From Hallella colorans (lineage in GTDB: Bacteria > Bacteroidota > Bacteroidia > Bacteroidales > Bacteroidaceae), in the NCBI RefSeq assembly GCF_003096815.1, contig NZ_QENY01000011.1:36220-100219 (forward strand): a stretch of DNA of 64,000 bases. The letters run 5' to 3'. Below, piece after piece: positions 8,731 to 17,338 of the stretch. Positions within the stretch are counted from its first letter, which is position 1; every line of letters starts with the position of its first letter. Made by a program: the position numbers and the translations under genes. A model generated the notes under the pieces. That model made no database searches and was not told where the DNA came from. It saw only the letters and a program-made list of their open reading frames with translations.

Positions 8731-9564
8731 TCAATCTTTGACAGTAGCCGTCACTTTCTTGCATTTTTGAATATACCGCTCAGCTTCATTGCGCAACTTA
8801 GAGTCAGGATATTCGTTGATAAACCCATAGCATTCGTCTTCTGCGTCTTGGTAACGCTCCAACTTCTTGGCCTCAACACTTTGCTCGGCCAACTCAAACT
8901 TGCTCTTCATCACCAACGAGGCAAAATCTTCCCGACGCGAGGAGTAAGGGTAATCTTTGAGTGCGTTTTGCGCCGTTACAATGCAAGCCTCGTAGTTGTT
9001 GCCGCCAAAACTGCAATTGCCAAAATAGGATCCAAGGTCGTAGTACAATCGGGCAGAGTACAATTCTTTCTCCACCAACTTGTCTTGCAACTTAAACAGT
9101 CTATGCTGCGCTTTATCTTTAAGTCGCGCTTCGGGATAAATATCAAGGTATTCTTGAAACGCTGTAATAGCCCTGATGGTCTGACTTTGATCCAAACGCG
9201 ACTCGGGCGTGCACATGTAAAGACTCTCACCAACATAAAACTTGGCCATCTCCGCATACACCCCACGTGGGTACGACTTGACATAGCGACCAAACACCTC
9301 TGCGGCCGTCTCATAACTTTTGTCCATATATTGGGCCAAACCCAACAAATACAAGCTCTCCTGCGCATCAGAGGTGCCCTTTTCTTGCACGATCAACTCC
9401 TGCAACAACAATGCGGCACGGTTATACTTGCCCTTGGCAAAGCACTCCTTGGCATACTCATACTTGTAACGGTAGTCTTGCGACTTATATACTTGATTGA
9501 ACTCTTTGGCACAACCGCTCAAGAGCAGAGTTGCGGCTACCAGCATCCAAACGATTTTTTTCAT
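8731..9564 (-). CDS. bamD: Outer-membrane protein assembly factor BamD
   Basis: BamD is the TPR lipoprotein of the BAM complex that folds outer-membrane barrels. Starting at the ATG at 9564 gives 277 residues with a lipoprotein signal (MKKIVWMLVAATLLLSGC). About five TPR units follow, including YEYAKECFAKGKYNRAALLLQ and LGLAQYMDKSYETAAEVFGR, then the family feature RLDQSQTIRAITAFQEYLDI. Length and repeat order fit BamD. A good promoter lies directly upstream, divergent from uvrB. Confidence 0.92.
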   Translation of the reverse strand: MKKIVWMLVAATLLLSGCAKEFNQVYKSQDYRYKYEYAKECFAKGKYNRAALLLQELIVQEKGTSDAQESLYLLGLAQYMDKSYETAAEVFGRYVKSYPRGVYAEMAKFYVGESLYMCTPESRLDQSQTIRAITAFQEYLDIYPEARLKDKAQHRLFKLQDKLVEKELYSARLYYDLGSYFGNCSFGGNNYEACIVTAQNALKDYPYSSRREDFASLVMKSKFELAEQSVEAKKLERYQDAEDECYGFINEYPDSKLRNEAERYIQKCKKVTATVKD

Positions 9565-9582
9565 ATCAAATCTTTTGACTTG

Positions 9583-9613
9583 CAAAAATACACATAATTA
9601 ATTGATTCACAAA
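9583..9613 (-). promoter_or_regulatory. Promoter of the bamD operon
   Basis: On the minus strand, TATTTTTG (9590-9583) fits the -7 element and TTTG (9613-9610) the -33 element, with a 19-base gap. The predicted transcript starts about 15 bases before the bamD ATG. Confidence 0.65.
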
Positions 9614-9664
9614 GAAGCGATTGTTATTTTTCGCAAAAAAAACGTTTATACAAAGTAAAATGAC

Positions 9665-9672
9665 TAATTTTG
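9665..9672 (+). promoter_or_regulatory. -7 promoter element of uvrB
   Basis: TAATTTTG is a perfect TAnnTTTG match, but its last base is only six bases before the uvrB ATG at 9679. Transcription from it would give a leaderless or nearly leaderless mRNA. No convincing -33 element is seen. Confidence 0.45.
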
Positions 9673-9678
9673 TATCAC

Positions 9679-11730
9679 ATGGATTTCAAACTCACATCAA
9701 AATACAAGCCCACTGGCGACCAGCCACAAGCCATCGAGCAGCTCACCAACGGCGTGCTGCGCGGCGATCTGGCGCAAGTGCTGCTGGGCGTGACCGGCTC
9801 GGGCAAGACTTTCACCGTGGCCAACGTCATCGCCAACGTGAACAAACCCACCCTCGTGCTTAGCCACAACAAGACATTGGCGGCCCAACTCTACGAGGAG
9901 ATGAAAGGATTTTTTCCCGATAACGCCGTGGACTATTATGTCTCTTATTACGATTATTACCAGCCCGAGGCCTACTTGCCTACCACAGACGTATATATCG
10001 AGAAAGACCTCGCTATCAACGACGAGATAGACAAACTGCGATTGGGCGCCGTGAGCGACCTGCTCTCGGGGCGAAACGACGTGGTGGTGGTGTCATCGGT
10101 GTCGTGCATATATGGCATGGGCGGACCCGTGGCCATGAAAGAGAGCGTCATCAGCATCAAGCGAGGGCAGCGATTGCGCCGCGACGAGTTTTTGCGCCGG
10201 TTGGTGGCAGCCCTCTACACGCGCAACGACATCGACCTGCAGCGCGGTTTTTTCTCCGTCAAGGGCGACACCGTGAGCGTTGCCATGGCCTATAGCGACC
10301 ACATATTGCGCGTCACATGGTGGGATGACGAGATTGACACCATCGAGGAGGCCGACCCCGAGACCATGCGACGCATACAGAGTTTTGAGGAATACCACAT
10401 CTATCCGGCCAATCTCTTCGTCACCACGCAAGCCCAAACCGACAGGGCCATACGCCAAATACAGGACGACTTGGTGGACCAAGTGGCTTATTTCAACGAG
10501 ATGGGAGATGGCATTAAGGCGCAACGTATCAAGGAACGAGTGGAATATGACATGGAGATGATCAAGGAGCTGGGCCACTGCTCGGGCATAGAGAACTACT
10601 CGCGCTATTTCGACGGCCGGCAACCGGGCCAGCGCCCCTACTGCCTTTTAGACTTTTTCCCAAAGGATTATCTCATCGTCATAGACGAGAGCCACGTCAG
10701 CGTGCCACAAATCAACGCCATGTACGGCGGCGACCGCGCCCGCAAGCAGAACTTGGTGGAATATGGTTTTCGCCTGCCGGCTGCCTTCGACAACCGCCCG
10801 CTACGCTTCGAGGAGTTCCGGGAGATGGCCAAGCAGGTCATCTACGTGTCGGCCACACCCGCCAACTACGAGTTGCAAGAGGCCGAGGGCGTGGTGGTGG
10901 AGCAACTCATCAGGCCCACTGGGCTGCTGGACCCAGAGATAGACGTGCGCCCTTCTGAGAACCAGATAGACGACTTGCTCAACGAGATAGTGGACCGCAC
11001 AGCCCGAAACGAGCGCGTGCTGGTAACCACGCTGACCAAGCGTATGGCCGAGGAGCTCACCGAGTATCTGCTAAACCACGACGTTCGGGCCAACTACATA
11101 CACAGCGACGTGGCCACCTTGGACCGCGTGCAAATCATGAACGACCTGCGAGCCGGACTCTTCGACGTGCTCGTGGGCGTGAACTTGTTACGCGAGGGGC
11201 TGGATCTCCCCGAGGTGTCGTTGGTGGCCATACTCGACGCGGACAAGGAGGGCTTCTTGCGCAGCCACCGAAGTCTCACGCAGACGGCTGGCCGCGCCGC
11301 CCGAAACGTGAGTGGGAAAGTCATCATGTACGCCGACAACATAACCGAGAGCATGCGGCGCACCATCGAGGAGACGGCCCGTCGGCGAAGCGTGCAGATG
11401 AAATATAACGCCGACCACGGCATCACGCCGAAACAAATCGTGAAGGATATTAAGGGTATCCTACCCACAGCCAACGGAGAGGAGCGCGCCAAGCCAACTG
11501 CCGCCGGATACCAGCAGCCTTACTTCGAGCCCGACGGAGCCGCCTTTGCGGCAGACCCAATCGTGCTGAAGATGACAAGGCCCGAGATAGAGAGAAGCAT
11601 AGCCAACACCAAGCGACTGATGGAGCAGGCGGCCAAGGACTTGGACTTCATCCAAGCGGCCCAATATCGCGACGAGATAGTGCGCTTGGAGGCACAGTTG
11701 GAATTGAGAGACTCGGCCAACAAAGAATGA
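9679..11730 (+). CDS. uvrB: Excinuclease ABC subunit UvrB
   Basis: UvrB is the damage-verifying helicase-like subunit of nucleotide excision repair; it receives DNA from UvrA and recruits UvrC. The 683-residue product (start MDFKLTSKYKPTGDQPQAI) has Walker A GVTGSGKT at 37-44, the DNA-clamping beta-hairpin region (SYYDYYQPEAYLPTTDVYIE), a DESH box, helicase motif VI region (SLTQTAGRAARN) and a C-terminal UVR domain (KDLDFIQAAQYRDEIVRLE). An upstream in-frame TTG at 9670 is rejected because homologues begin at the chosen Met. It is transcribed divergently from bamD. Confidence 0.97.
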   Translation: MDFKLTSKYKPTGDQPQAIEQLTNGVLRGDLAQVLLGVTGSGKTFTVANVIANVNKPTLVLSHNKTLAAQLYEEMKGFFPDNAVDYYVSYYDYYQPEAYLPTTDVYIEKDLAINDEIDKLRLGAVSDLLSGRNDVVVVSSVSCIYGMGGPVAMKESVISIKRGQRLRRDEFLRRLVAALYTRNDIDLQRGFFSVKGDTVSVAMAYSDHILRVTWWDDEIDTIEEADPETMRRIQSFEEYHIYPANLFVTTQAQTDRAIRQIQDDLVDQVAYFNEMGDGIKAQRIKERVEYDMEMIKELGHCSGIENYSRYFDGRQPGQRPYCLLDFFPKDYLIVIDESHVSVPQINAMYGGDRARKQNLVEYGFRLPAAFDNRPLRFEEFREMAKQVIYVSATPANYELQEAEGVVVEQLIRPTGLLDPEIDVRPSENQIDDLLNEIVDRTARNERVLVTTLTKRMAEELTEYLLNHDVRANYIHSDVATLDRVQIMNDLRAGLFDVLVGVNLLREGLDLPEVSLVAILDADKEGFLRSHRSLTQTAGRAARNVSGKVIMYADNITESMRRTIEETARRRSVQMKYNADHGITPKQIVKDIKGILPTANGEERAKPTAAGYQQPYFEPDGAAFAADPIVLKMTRPEIERSIANTKRLMEQAAKDLDFIQAAQYRDEIVRLEAQLELRDSANKE

Positions 11731-12208
11731 GTTGGAAGCCTTACAAGCAATTTCAGGGAAAGGAGAACCGGCCACGAAGGCAATGCGCTTAGGCTCTAAC
11801 AGCACTGTGTTTTAAGCCTAATCCTCATGCGAACAGGTGTTAATGGCAAGTCGTAAAAATGAAGGGCAGGCGGCAACAACGGCTTTGTCGTCAAAGAACG
11901 CCACATGACAGAAAGTTATAATCACCACTCAAATTCCGCATATTTGCGAGCGAAAGAGCCCCCATCTCTAAATATGCGAGGTTTGACTGGTGATTTGTTT
12001 GATATTTTCATAAGCTCGAACACATATCGTCCAATGTGGAGCCACAATAGACCAATATCACCAAAAGAGCACGAGCCAAGGGTGGAGATTTGTTATTTTT
12101 TAAGACTACATGCCATAAATTATGTATAAACGACATCAGCATTGCTAAAAAATTAGTAACTTTGCAGCACTTAAGTTGCAACTTATATTTATTAACGCAC
12201 GTTATTTT
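11731..12208. other. Intergenic stretch between uvrB and the IMP cyclohydrolase gene
   Basis: About 480 bases without a credible gene. A 74-codon open frame at 11905-12129 has no domain-like character. The only clear signal is TAACTTTG at 12157-12164, a -7 element for the downstream gene about 45 bases before its ATG. Confidence 0.5.
12157..12164 (+). promoter_or_regulatory. -7 promoter element upstream of the IMP cyclohydrolase gene
   Basis: TAACTTTG matches TAnnTTTG exactly and lies 44 bases before the ATG. No good -33 partner is visible at the expected spacing. Confidence 0.5.
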
Positions 12209-12805
12209 ATGGCTGAGACAAAAAAAATCAAGACAGCATTGGTGTCAGTATTCCACAAAGACGGATTGGAAGAACTGTTAGCCAAGCTAAACGAAGAAGG
12301 CGTTAAATTTCTGAGCACGGGCGGCACACAGGCTTTCATAGAGGGTTTAGGATACGATTGCCAAAAGGTGGAGGAAGTGACAACCTATCCGTCCATATTA
12401 GGCGGAAGAGTGAAAACGCTGCACCCCAAGATTTTTGGAGGCATTCTCGCGCGCCGCGACAACGACAGCGACAAGGAGCAGATGGCATCGTATGACATTC
12501 CCGCCATAGACCTTGTCATCGTCGATCTCTATCCCTTCGAGCAGACAGTAGCCGAAGGTGCGGTCGAGCAGGACATTATAGAGAAAATTGATATCGGCGG
12601 CATTTCGCTCATACGCGCCGGCGCTAAAAACTTCAACGACGTGGTCATCGTGCCAAGCAAGGCAGAGTATGGCATACTGTTAGACATACTTAAGAAAAAC
12701 GGCGCCAAGACAACAAGGGATGAGCGCAAGATGTTCGCGGAGCGAGCCTTTGGTGTGAGCAGCCATTACGACACCGCCATACACCAATGGTTTGAGGGCA
12801 AGTAA
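12209..12805 (+). CDS. purH: Stand-alone IMP cyclohydrolase (PurH N-terminal, MGS-like domain)
   Basis: IMP cyclohydrolase closes FAICAR to IMP, the last step of de novo purine synthesis. The 198-residue protein matches only the N-terminal half of bifunctional PurH: KTALVSVFHKDGLEEL, LSTGGTQAFIEGLG, the YPSILGGRVKTLHPKIFGGI signature, DLVIVDLYPFEQTV and IDIGGISLIRAGAKNF. The protein stops after a family-like end (HYDTAIHQWFEGK) with no AICAR transformylase domain downstream, so that activity must be encoded elsewhere. The gene precedes mreB on the same strand with a 144-base gap. The symbol is used here for the domain only. Confidence 0.88.
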   Translation: MAETKKIKTALVSVFHKDGLEELLAKLNEEGVKFLSTGGTQAFIEGLGYDCQKVEEVTTYPSILGGRVKTLHPKIFGGILARRDNDSDKEQMASYDIPAIDLVIVDLYPFEQTVAEGAVEQDIIEKIDIGGISLIRAGAKNFNDVVIVPSKAEYGILLDILKKNGAKTTRDERKMFAERAFGVSSHYDTAIHQWFEGK

Positions 12806-12949
12806 TGCTTGCAAAAGCGACAAAATTTGGTACAAGCATTTACACAAAAGTTTAAAATTCAACAAGTTTTATCCATATCCTGCGCCAGCTGACAGCCGAG
12901 ACGCAATCGCGGCGAGGCACGGCGACAGGCAGATTGATTATTTGAGACA

Positions 12950-13972
12950 ATGGGATTTTTTTCGTTTATACAAGAGATAGCCATGGACTTGGGCACCGCC
13001 AACACCATCATCATTAGTGGTGATAAGATTGTTGTTGACGAGCCTTCTGTTGTGGCGCTGGACCGTCGCACCGACAAGATGATCGCGGTGGGCGAGGCAG
13101 CCAAAATGATGTATGAGAAAACACACGACAACATCCGAACCATCAGGCCGTTGCGAGATGGTGTGATAGCCGACTTCACCGCTTGTGAGCAGATGATGCG
13201 CGGACTTATCAAGATGGTGCACACGGGCTCACGCCTGTTCTCGCCATCGTTACGCATGGTCATTGGCGTTCCATCTGGCTCCACAGAGGTGGAGCTTCGG
13301 GCCGTAAGAGACTCGGCCGAGCACGCCGACGGGCGCGACGTGTACCTCATATTCGAGCCTATGGCCGCAGCTATAGGAATTGGAATAGACGTAGAGGCGC
13401 CCGAGGGCAACATGATTGTTGACATCGGCGGCGGCTCCACAGAGATAGCAGTAATATCGCTTGGTGGCATCGTGAGCAACAATTCCATACGCGTGGCCGG
13501 CGACGACCTTACCGCAGACATTCAAGAATACATGAGCCGGCAGCACAATGTGAAAATTTCAGAGCGCATGGCCGAGCGCATCAAGATACACGTGGGGTCT
13601 GCCCTCACCGACCTTGGAGACGAGGCCCCTGAAGACTACGTGGTGCATGGACCAAACCGCATCACCGCATTGCCAATGGAAGTGCCCGTTTGCTATCAGG
13701 AGATAGCACACTGCCTTGACAAGACAGTCGCCAAGATCGAGAACGCTGTGCTCTCTGCCTTAGAGGCCACCCCACCCGAGCTCTATGCCGACATCGTGAA
13801 GAACGGCATCTACCTATCAGGCGGCGGCGCCTTGCTCAGGGGGCTTGACAAACGCTTGCAAGACAAAATCAACATTCCGTTTCACATCGCCGAAGACCCA
13901 TTGCACAGCGTGGCCAAAGGCGCTGGCATCGCATTGAAAAACGTAAACCGCTTCTCTTTCTTGATGAGATAA
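12950..13972 (+). CDS. mreB: Rod-shape-determining actin homologue MreB
   Basis: MreB polymerises under the inner membrane and guides the elongation machinery. The 340-residue product has all actin-fold motifs: phosphate 1 region MDLGTANTIII, EPSVVALD, connect 1 and phosphate 2 region MIVDIGGGSTEIAVISLGG, and the adenosine motif YLSGGGALLRGLDKRL. The N-terminal MGFFSFIQE is an amphipathic membrane-binding helix. It opens a five-gene cluster mreB-mreC-mreD-mrdA-rodA in the usual Bacteroidales order. Confidence 0.97.
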   Translation: MGFFSFIQEIAMDLGTANTIIISGDKIVVDEPSVVALDRRTDKMIAVGEAAKMMYEKTHDNIRTIRPLRDGVIADFTACEQMMRGLIKMVHTGSRLFSPSLRMVIGVPSGSTEVELRAVRDSAEHADGRDVYLIFEPMAAAIGIGIDVEAPEGNMIVDIGGGSTEIAVISLGGIVSNNSIRVAGDDLTADIQEYMSRQHNVKISERMAERIKIHVGSALTDLGDEAPEDYVVHGPNRITALPMEVPVCYQEIAHCLDKTVAKIENAVLSALEATPPELYADIVKNGIYLSGGGALLRGLDKRLQDKINIPFHIAEDPLHSVAKGAGIALKNVNRFSFLMR

Positions 13973-14118
13973 CACCAAGAAAGAGACAATATAAATGGAC
14001 AGTATGTGCCCATACAACGCAATGGGCGCATGAGTGTTTTTTCCATGCACGATGTACAGACTATTTTTTAATTGAAAATCGTACATTGTGAATTGAAAAT
14101 TGTGAATTGTGAATTGCC

Positions 14119-14985
14119 ATGCGCAACCTTTTAGCGTTTCTTGCCAAATACAACCACTGGATGGTCTTCATACTTTTGGAGACCATCAGTGCGATATTGC
14201 TGTTCCAATACAACAGTTACCAAGGTAGCGTATGGTTCACATCGGCCAACGCCGTGGCAGGCAAGGCGCTTGGAGCAAAAGCCAAAATAGAGTCGTTCTT
14301 CTCATTGTCCAAAGTGAATGAGGAGCTTACGCTGCGAAACCTGTACTTGGAACAACAAGCCAAAACACTCGCTGAAAAGCTGACGGAGGCAACCAAAGAC
14401 AGCGATTGGATGCGAAGCGGACAATTTGAGATACTCAAAGCCTACCAGCTTATACCCGCAAAGGTGGTAAGCAACTCCCTGAACAGCCCCGACAACCTTA
14501 TCACTATCAACAAAGGCACGAGCGATGGCGTGGAGCAAGACATGGGCGTAGCCTGCGGAAGTGGCGTGGTAGGCGTTGTCTACATGGCCTCCGCGCACTA
14601 CGCCGTGGTCATACCGGTACTGAATTTACAATCCAAAATCAGCTGTCGCATACGTGGACGGGAATACTTTGGCTATCTGAGCTGGGAAGGTGGCGACACC
14701 CAAACGGCGTTTGTGGACGACGTGCCACGCCACGCTCACTTCAAACTCAACGAATGGGTGGAGACCAACGGCTTCTCGTCGGTGTTTCCACCGGGTATCT
14801 CCGTGGGCAAGATTATGCACGTGTACAACTCACCAGACGGCTTGTCATACCGGTTGCAAGTGAGGCTTTCGACCGATTTCTCGCGTCTGCGCGACGTTTG
14901 TGTCATTGACAACAGACAGATAAAGGAACGATTGGAAGTTTTACGCGCTGCACAAGACTCATTGAAACTTAGGGAGGAACAATAG
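14119..14985 (+). CDS. mreC: Rod-shape-determining protein MreC
   Basis: MreC is an inner-membrane-anchored periplasmic scaffold that links MreB to the cell-wall synthases. The 288-residue protein has one N-terminal membrane segment (about 14-31), a coiled-coil (about 60-95, LSKVNEELTLRNLYLEQQAK) and the two beta-barrel core with NKGTSDGVEQDMGVACGSGV and VDDVPRHAHFKLNEWVETNG. The 146-base spacer before it holds repeated ATTGTGAATTG words. mreD starts two bases after its stop. Confidence 0.93.
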   Translation: MRNLLAFLAKYNHWMVFILLETISAILLFQYNSYQGSVWFTSANAVAGKALGAKAKIESFFSLSKVNEELTLRNLYLEQQAKTLAEKLTEATKDSDWMRSGQFEILKAYQLIPAKVVSNSLNSPDNLITINKGTSDGVEQDMGVACGSGVVGVVYMASAHYAVVIPVLNLQSKISCRIRGREYFGYLSWEGGDTQTAFVDDVPRHAHFKLNEWVETNGFSSVFPPGISVGKIMHVYNSPDGLSYRLQVRLSTDFSRLRDVCVIDNRQIKERLEVLRAAQDSLKLREEQ

Positions 14986-14987
14986 AT

Positions 14988-15491
14988 ATGAACATAGATT
15001 TCTCGCGTCGACTCTTGCTCTTTGTCATCTTGTTGCTGACCCAAGCGTTAGTGCTTAGCCACATACACTTGTTTGGCGTGGCCACGCCCATGCCCTATAT
15101 CTATTTTGCCACCAGCTTCAAACGCAACTATCCCAAGTGGGCTATGTTGGTGTGGAGTTTCGCCTTGGGCCTCGGCGTGGACGTGTTTTCCAACACACCG
15201 GGCGTAGCTGCCGCCTCGATGACGCTCATAGCTCTGCTGCAACCATACGCGCTGAAACTTTTTATCCAACGCGACAGCGACGAGAACCTGCGGCCAAGCA
15301 TCACCGAAATCACTCCCTCGGGTTACATTACTTATGTCACACTGCTCACCCTCACGTATTGCCTCGTGTTCTTCTCATTGGAGATGTTCACCTTTTTCAA
15401 CTGGACGCAGTGGGCTCTCAACATCCTTGGCAGCACCGCACTTTCTGCCATTATCATCGTCGTGGTGGATAATTTGAGAGGCAAGGTATGA
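14988..15491 (+). CDS. mreD: Rod-shape-determining membrane protein MreD
   Basis: The 167-residue product is very hydrophobic, with about five membrane segments and short polar loops, as expected for MreD, the inner-membrane partner of MreC. It starts two bases after mreC, and its stop codon overlaps the mrdA start in an ATGA, implying translational coupling. Sequence conservation in this family is low, so position in the cluster carries much of the call. Confidence 0.9.
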   Translation: MNIDFSRRLLLFVILLLTQALVLSHIHLFGVATPMPYIYFATSFKRNYPKWAMLVWSFALGLGVDVFSNTPGVAAASMTLIALLQPYALKLFIQRDSDENLRPSITEITPSGYITYVTLLTLTYCLVFFSLEMFTFFNWTQWALNILGSTALSAIIIVVVDNLRGKV

Positions 15492-17338
15492 AAGATTTTG
15501 GACTTGAGAACAGAAAATACGTCATCGGAGGCACGGCTGTCGTTATCGTGGCCATCTATATCATACGCCTTTTCACACTCCAACTGCTCAGCGACGACTA
15601 TCGGAAGAGCGCAGACTCCAACGCATTCCTGAAAAAAGTGGAGTTTCCCTCGCGTGGCGTCATACGTGACCGAAACGGCAAGCTACTCGTCTTCAACCAG
15701 CCATCGTACGACATCATGGTGGTGATGAACGAGGAAAAAGGCCGTATAGACACCGCCGACTTCTGCCAAACGTTAGGCATCTCAAAGGAGTTTTTTGCCC
15801 AACGCATGAACGACATCAAGGACAGAAACAAAAATCCAGGTTACTCACGGTTCACCCAACAACTGTTTTTGACACAAATAGACGATAAAAACTTCGGAGT
15901 TTTCAGGGAAAAAATGTACAGGTTCCCAGGTTTTTACACTCAAAAGAGAAGCGTGCGGCAATACCAATACCCATACGCCGCGCATGTGTTGGGAGACGTG
16001 GCAGAGGTGTCGCAAGGCGATATCGACAAAGACGACTATTACCAACCCGGCGACTATATCGGCAAATTGGGCGTCGAACGCACCTACGAAAAACAACTAA
16101 GAGGCGAGAAAGGCGTGCAAATATTGCTGCGAGACGCGCACGGCCGAATACAAGGCAAGTACCAAAACGGCAAATACGACCATCGGCCCAAAGCCGGCAA
16201 AGACCTTACGCTAAGCTTGGACATAGACCTGCAAGCATTGGGCGAACGACTCTTGGAGGGCAAAATCGGCGCCATCGTAGCCATAGACCCGCAAACCGGA
16301 GAGGTGCTCAGCTTGGTGTCGTCGCCCACTTACGACCCCCGGACACTCGAGGGGAAACAGCGTGGCAAGGTACTGCGCACGCTCTCGCGCAACCCATGGA
16401 AGCCGTTGCTTAATCGAGCCATCATGGGACAATACCCTCCCGGCTCCACCTTCAAGACCTCACAGGGCCTTACTTTCCTCAGTGAGGGCATCATAAACAG
16501 TCACACCCAATACCCCTGTCATCATGGTTTTTACTATCGCGGACTGCACGTGGGCTGTCATGGACACGCTTCACCAGTCTCCATCGTGCCCGCCATCAGC
16601 ACCTCATGCAACGCCTTTTTCTGCTGGGGCCTGTACCACATGATGGGCAACAGACGCAAATACAAAAACGTGCAGGATGCCATGAACACGTGGCGAGACT
16701 ACATGGTGAGCATGGGTTTTGGCTATAAGCTCGGCATTGATCTTTATGGCGAGAAACGTGGACTTATTCCTAACGCCACCTTTTATGACAAAGCCTACCG
16801 TGGCTCATGGAATGGACTCACCGTCATTAGTATCTCGATCGGGCAAGGAGAGGTAAACCTCACACCTTTGCAAATTGCCAATCTTGGTGCCACCATCGCC
16901 AATCGAGGGTACTACTATGTGCCACACGTAGTGAAAAAAGTGGAAGGCCAACGTTTGGACACCACCTTCACGCATCGCCATTACACACGGGCCAACCGTC
17001 GTGCCTATAACCTGACGGTGGCTGGCATGCGGTCGTCGGTATTAGGCGGAACGTGCCGTCATCTTGGCAGTTTGCCCTTTGAGATCTGCGGCAAGACCGG
17101 AACGGCGCAAAACCGGGGGCACGACCACTCGGTCTTCATGGGCTTCGCACCTATGAACAATCCCAAGATCGCCATTGCCGTTTATGTGGAAAATGGTGGC
17201 TTTGGCGCAGATTTCGCGGTGCCGATAGCTGGGGTGATGTTTGAGCAATACCTCAACGGAAAACTTTCGCCAGCCCGGGCGCGAGAGGCAGACATGTTAC
17301 AGAAAAGGAGAATAGGATATGGTTCGAGCAACAGATAA
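15488..17338 (+). CDS. mrdA: Penicillin-binding protein 2 (elongasome transpeptidase)
   Basis: PBP2 cross-links peptidoglycan during cell elongation. The 616-residue protein has a short cytoplasmic tail, one membrane segment (about 15-35), the pedestal/dimerisation domain with RGVIRDRNGKLLVFNQPSYD, and the transpeptidase domain. Catalytic motifs are visible: SxxK as STFK (Ser about 320), SxN as SCN (about residue 372) and KTG in CGKTGTAQN (about 536). It overlaps mreD by 4 bases and rodA by 20 bases, so production of the three proteins is tightly linked. Confidence 0.96.
   Translation: MKDFGLENRKYVIGGTAVVIVAIYIIRLFTLQLLSDDYRKSADSNAFLKKVEFPSRGVIRDRNGKLLVFNQPSYDIMVVMNEEKGRIDTADFCQTLGISKEFFAQRMNDIKDRNKNPGYSRFTQQLFLTQIDDKNFGVFREKMYRFPGFYTQKRSVRQYQYPYAAHVLGDVAEVSQGDIDKDDYYQPGDYIGKLGVERTYEKQLRGEKGVQILLRDAHGRIQGKYQNGKYDHRPKAGKDLTLSLDIDLQALGERLLEGKIGAIVAIDPQTGEVLSLVSSPTYDPRTLEGKQRGKVLRTLSRNPWKPLLNRAIMGQYPPGSTFKTSQGLTFLSEGIINSHTQYPCHHGFYYRGLHVGCHGHASPVSIVPAISTSCNAFFCWGLYHMMGNRRKYKNVQDAMNTWRDYMVSMGFGYKLGIDLYGEKRGLIPNATFYDKAYRGSWNGLTVISISIGQGEVNLTPLQIANLGATIANRGYYYVPHVVKKVEGQRLDTTFTHRHYTRANRRAYNLTVAGMRSSVLGGTCRHLGSLPFEICGKTGTAQNRGHDHSVFMGFAPMNNPKIAIAVYVENGGFGADFAVPIAGVMFEQYLNGKLSPARAREADMLQKRRIGYGSSNR

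Noticed and set aside
8680..9597. 305-codon plus-strand frame opposite bamD
   Set aside because: It overlaps the whole bamD gene in antisense, has no family features, and bamD is well supported with its own promoter.
11905..12129. 74-codon frame between uvrB and the IMP cyclohydrolase gene
   Set aside because: No domain-like sequence, no promoter, and codon use unlike the neighbours.
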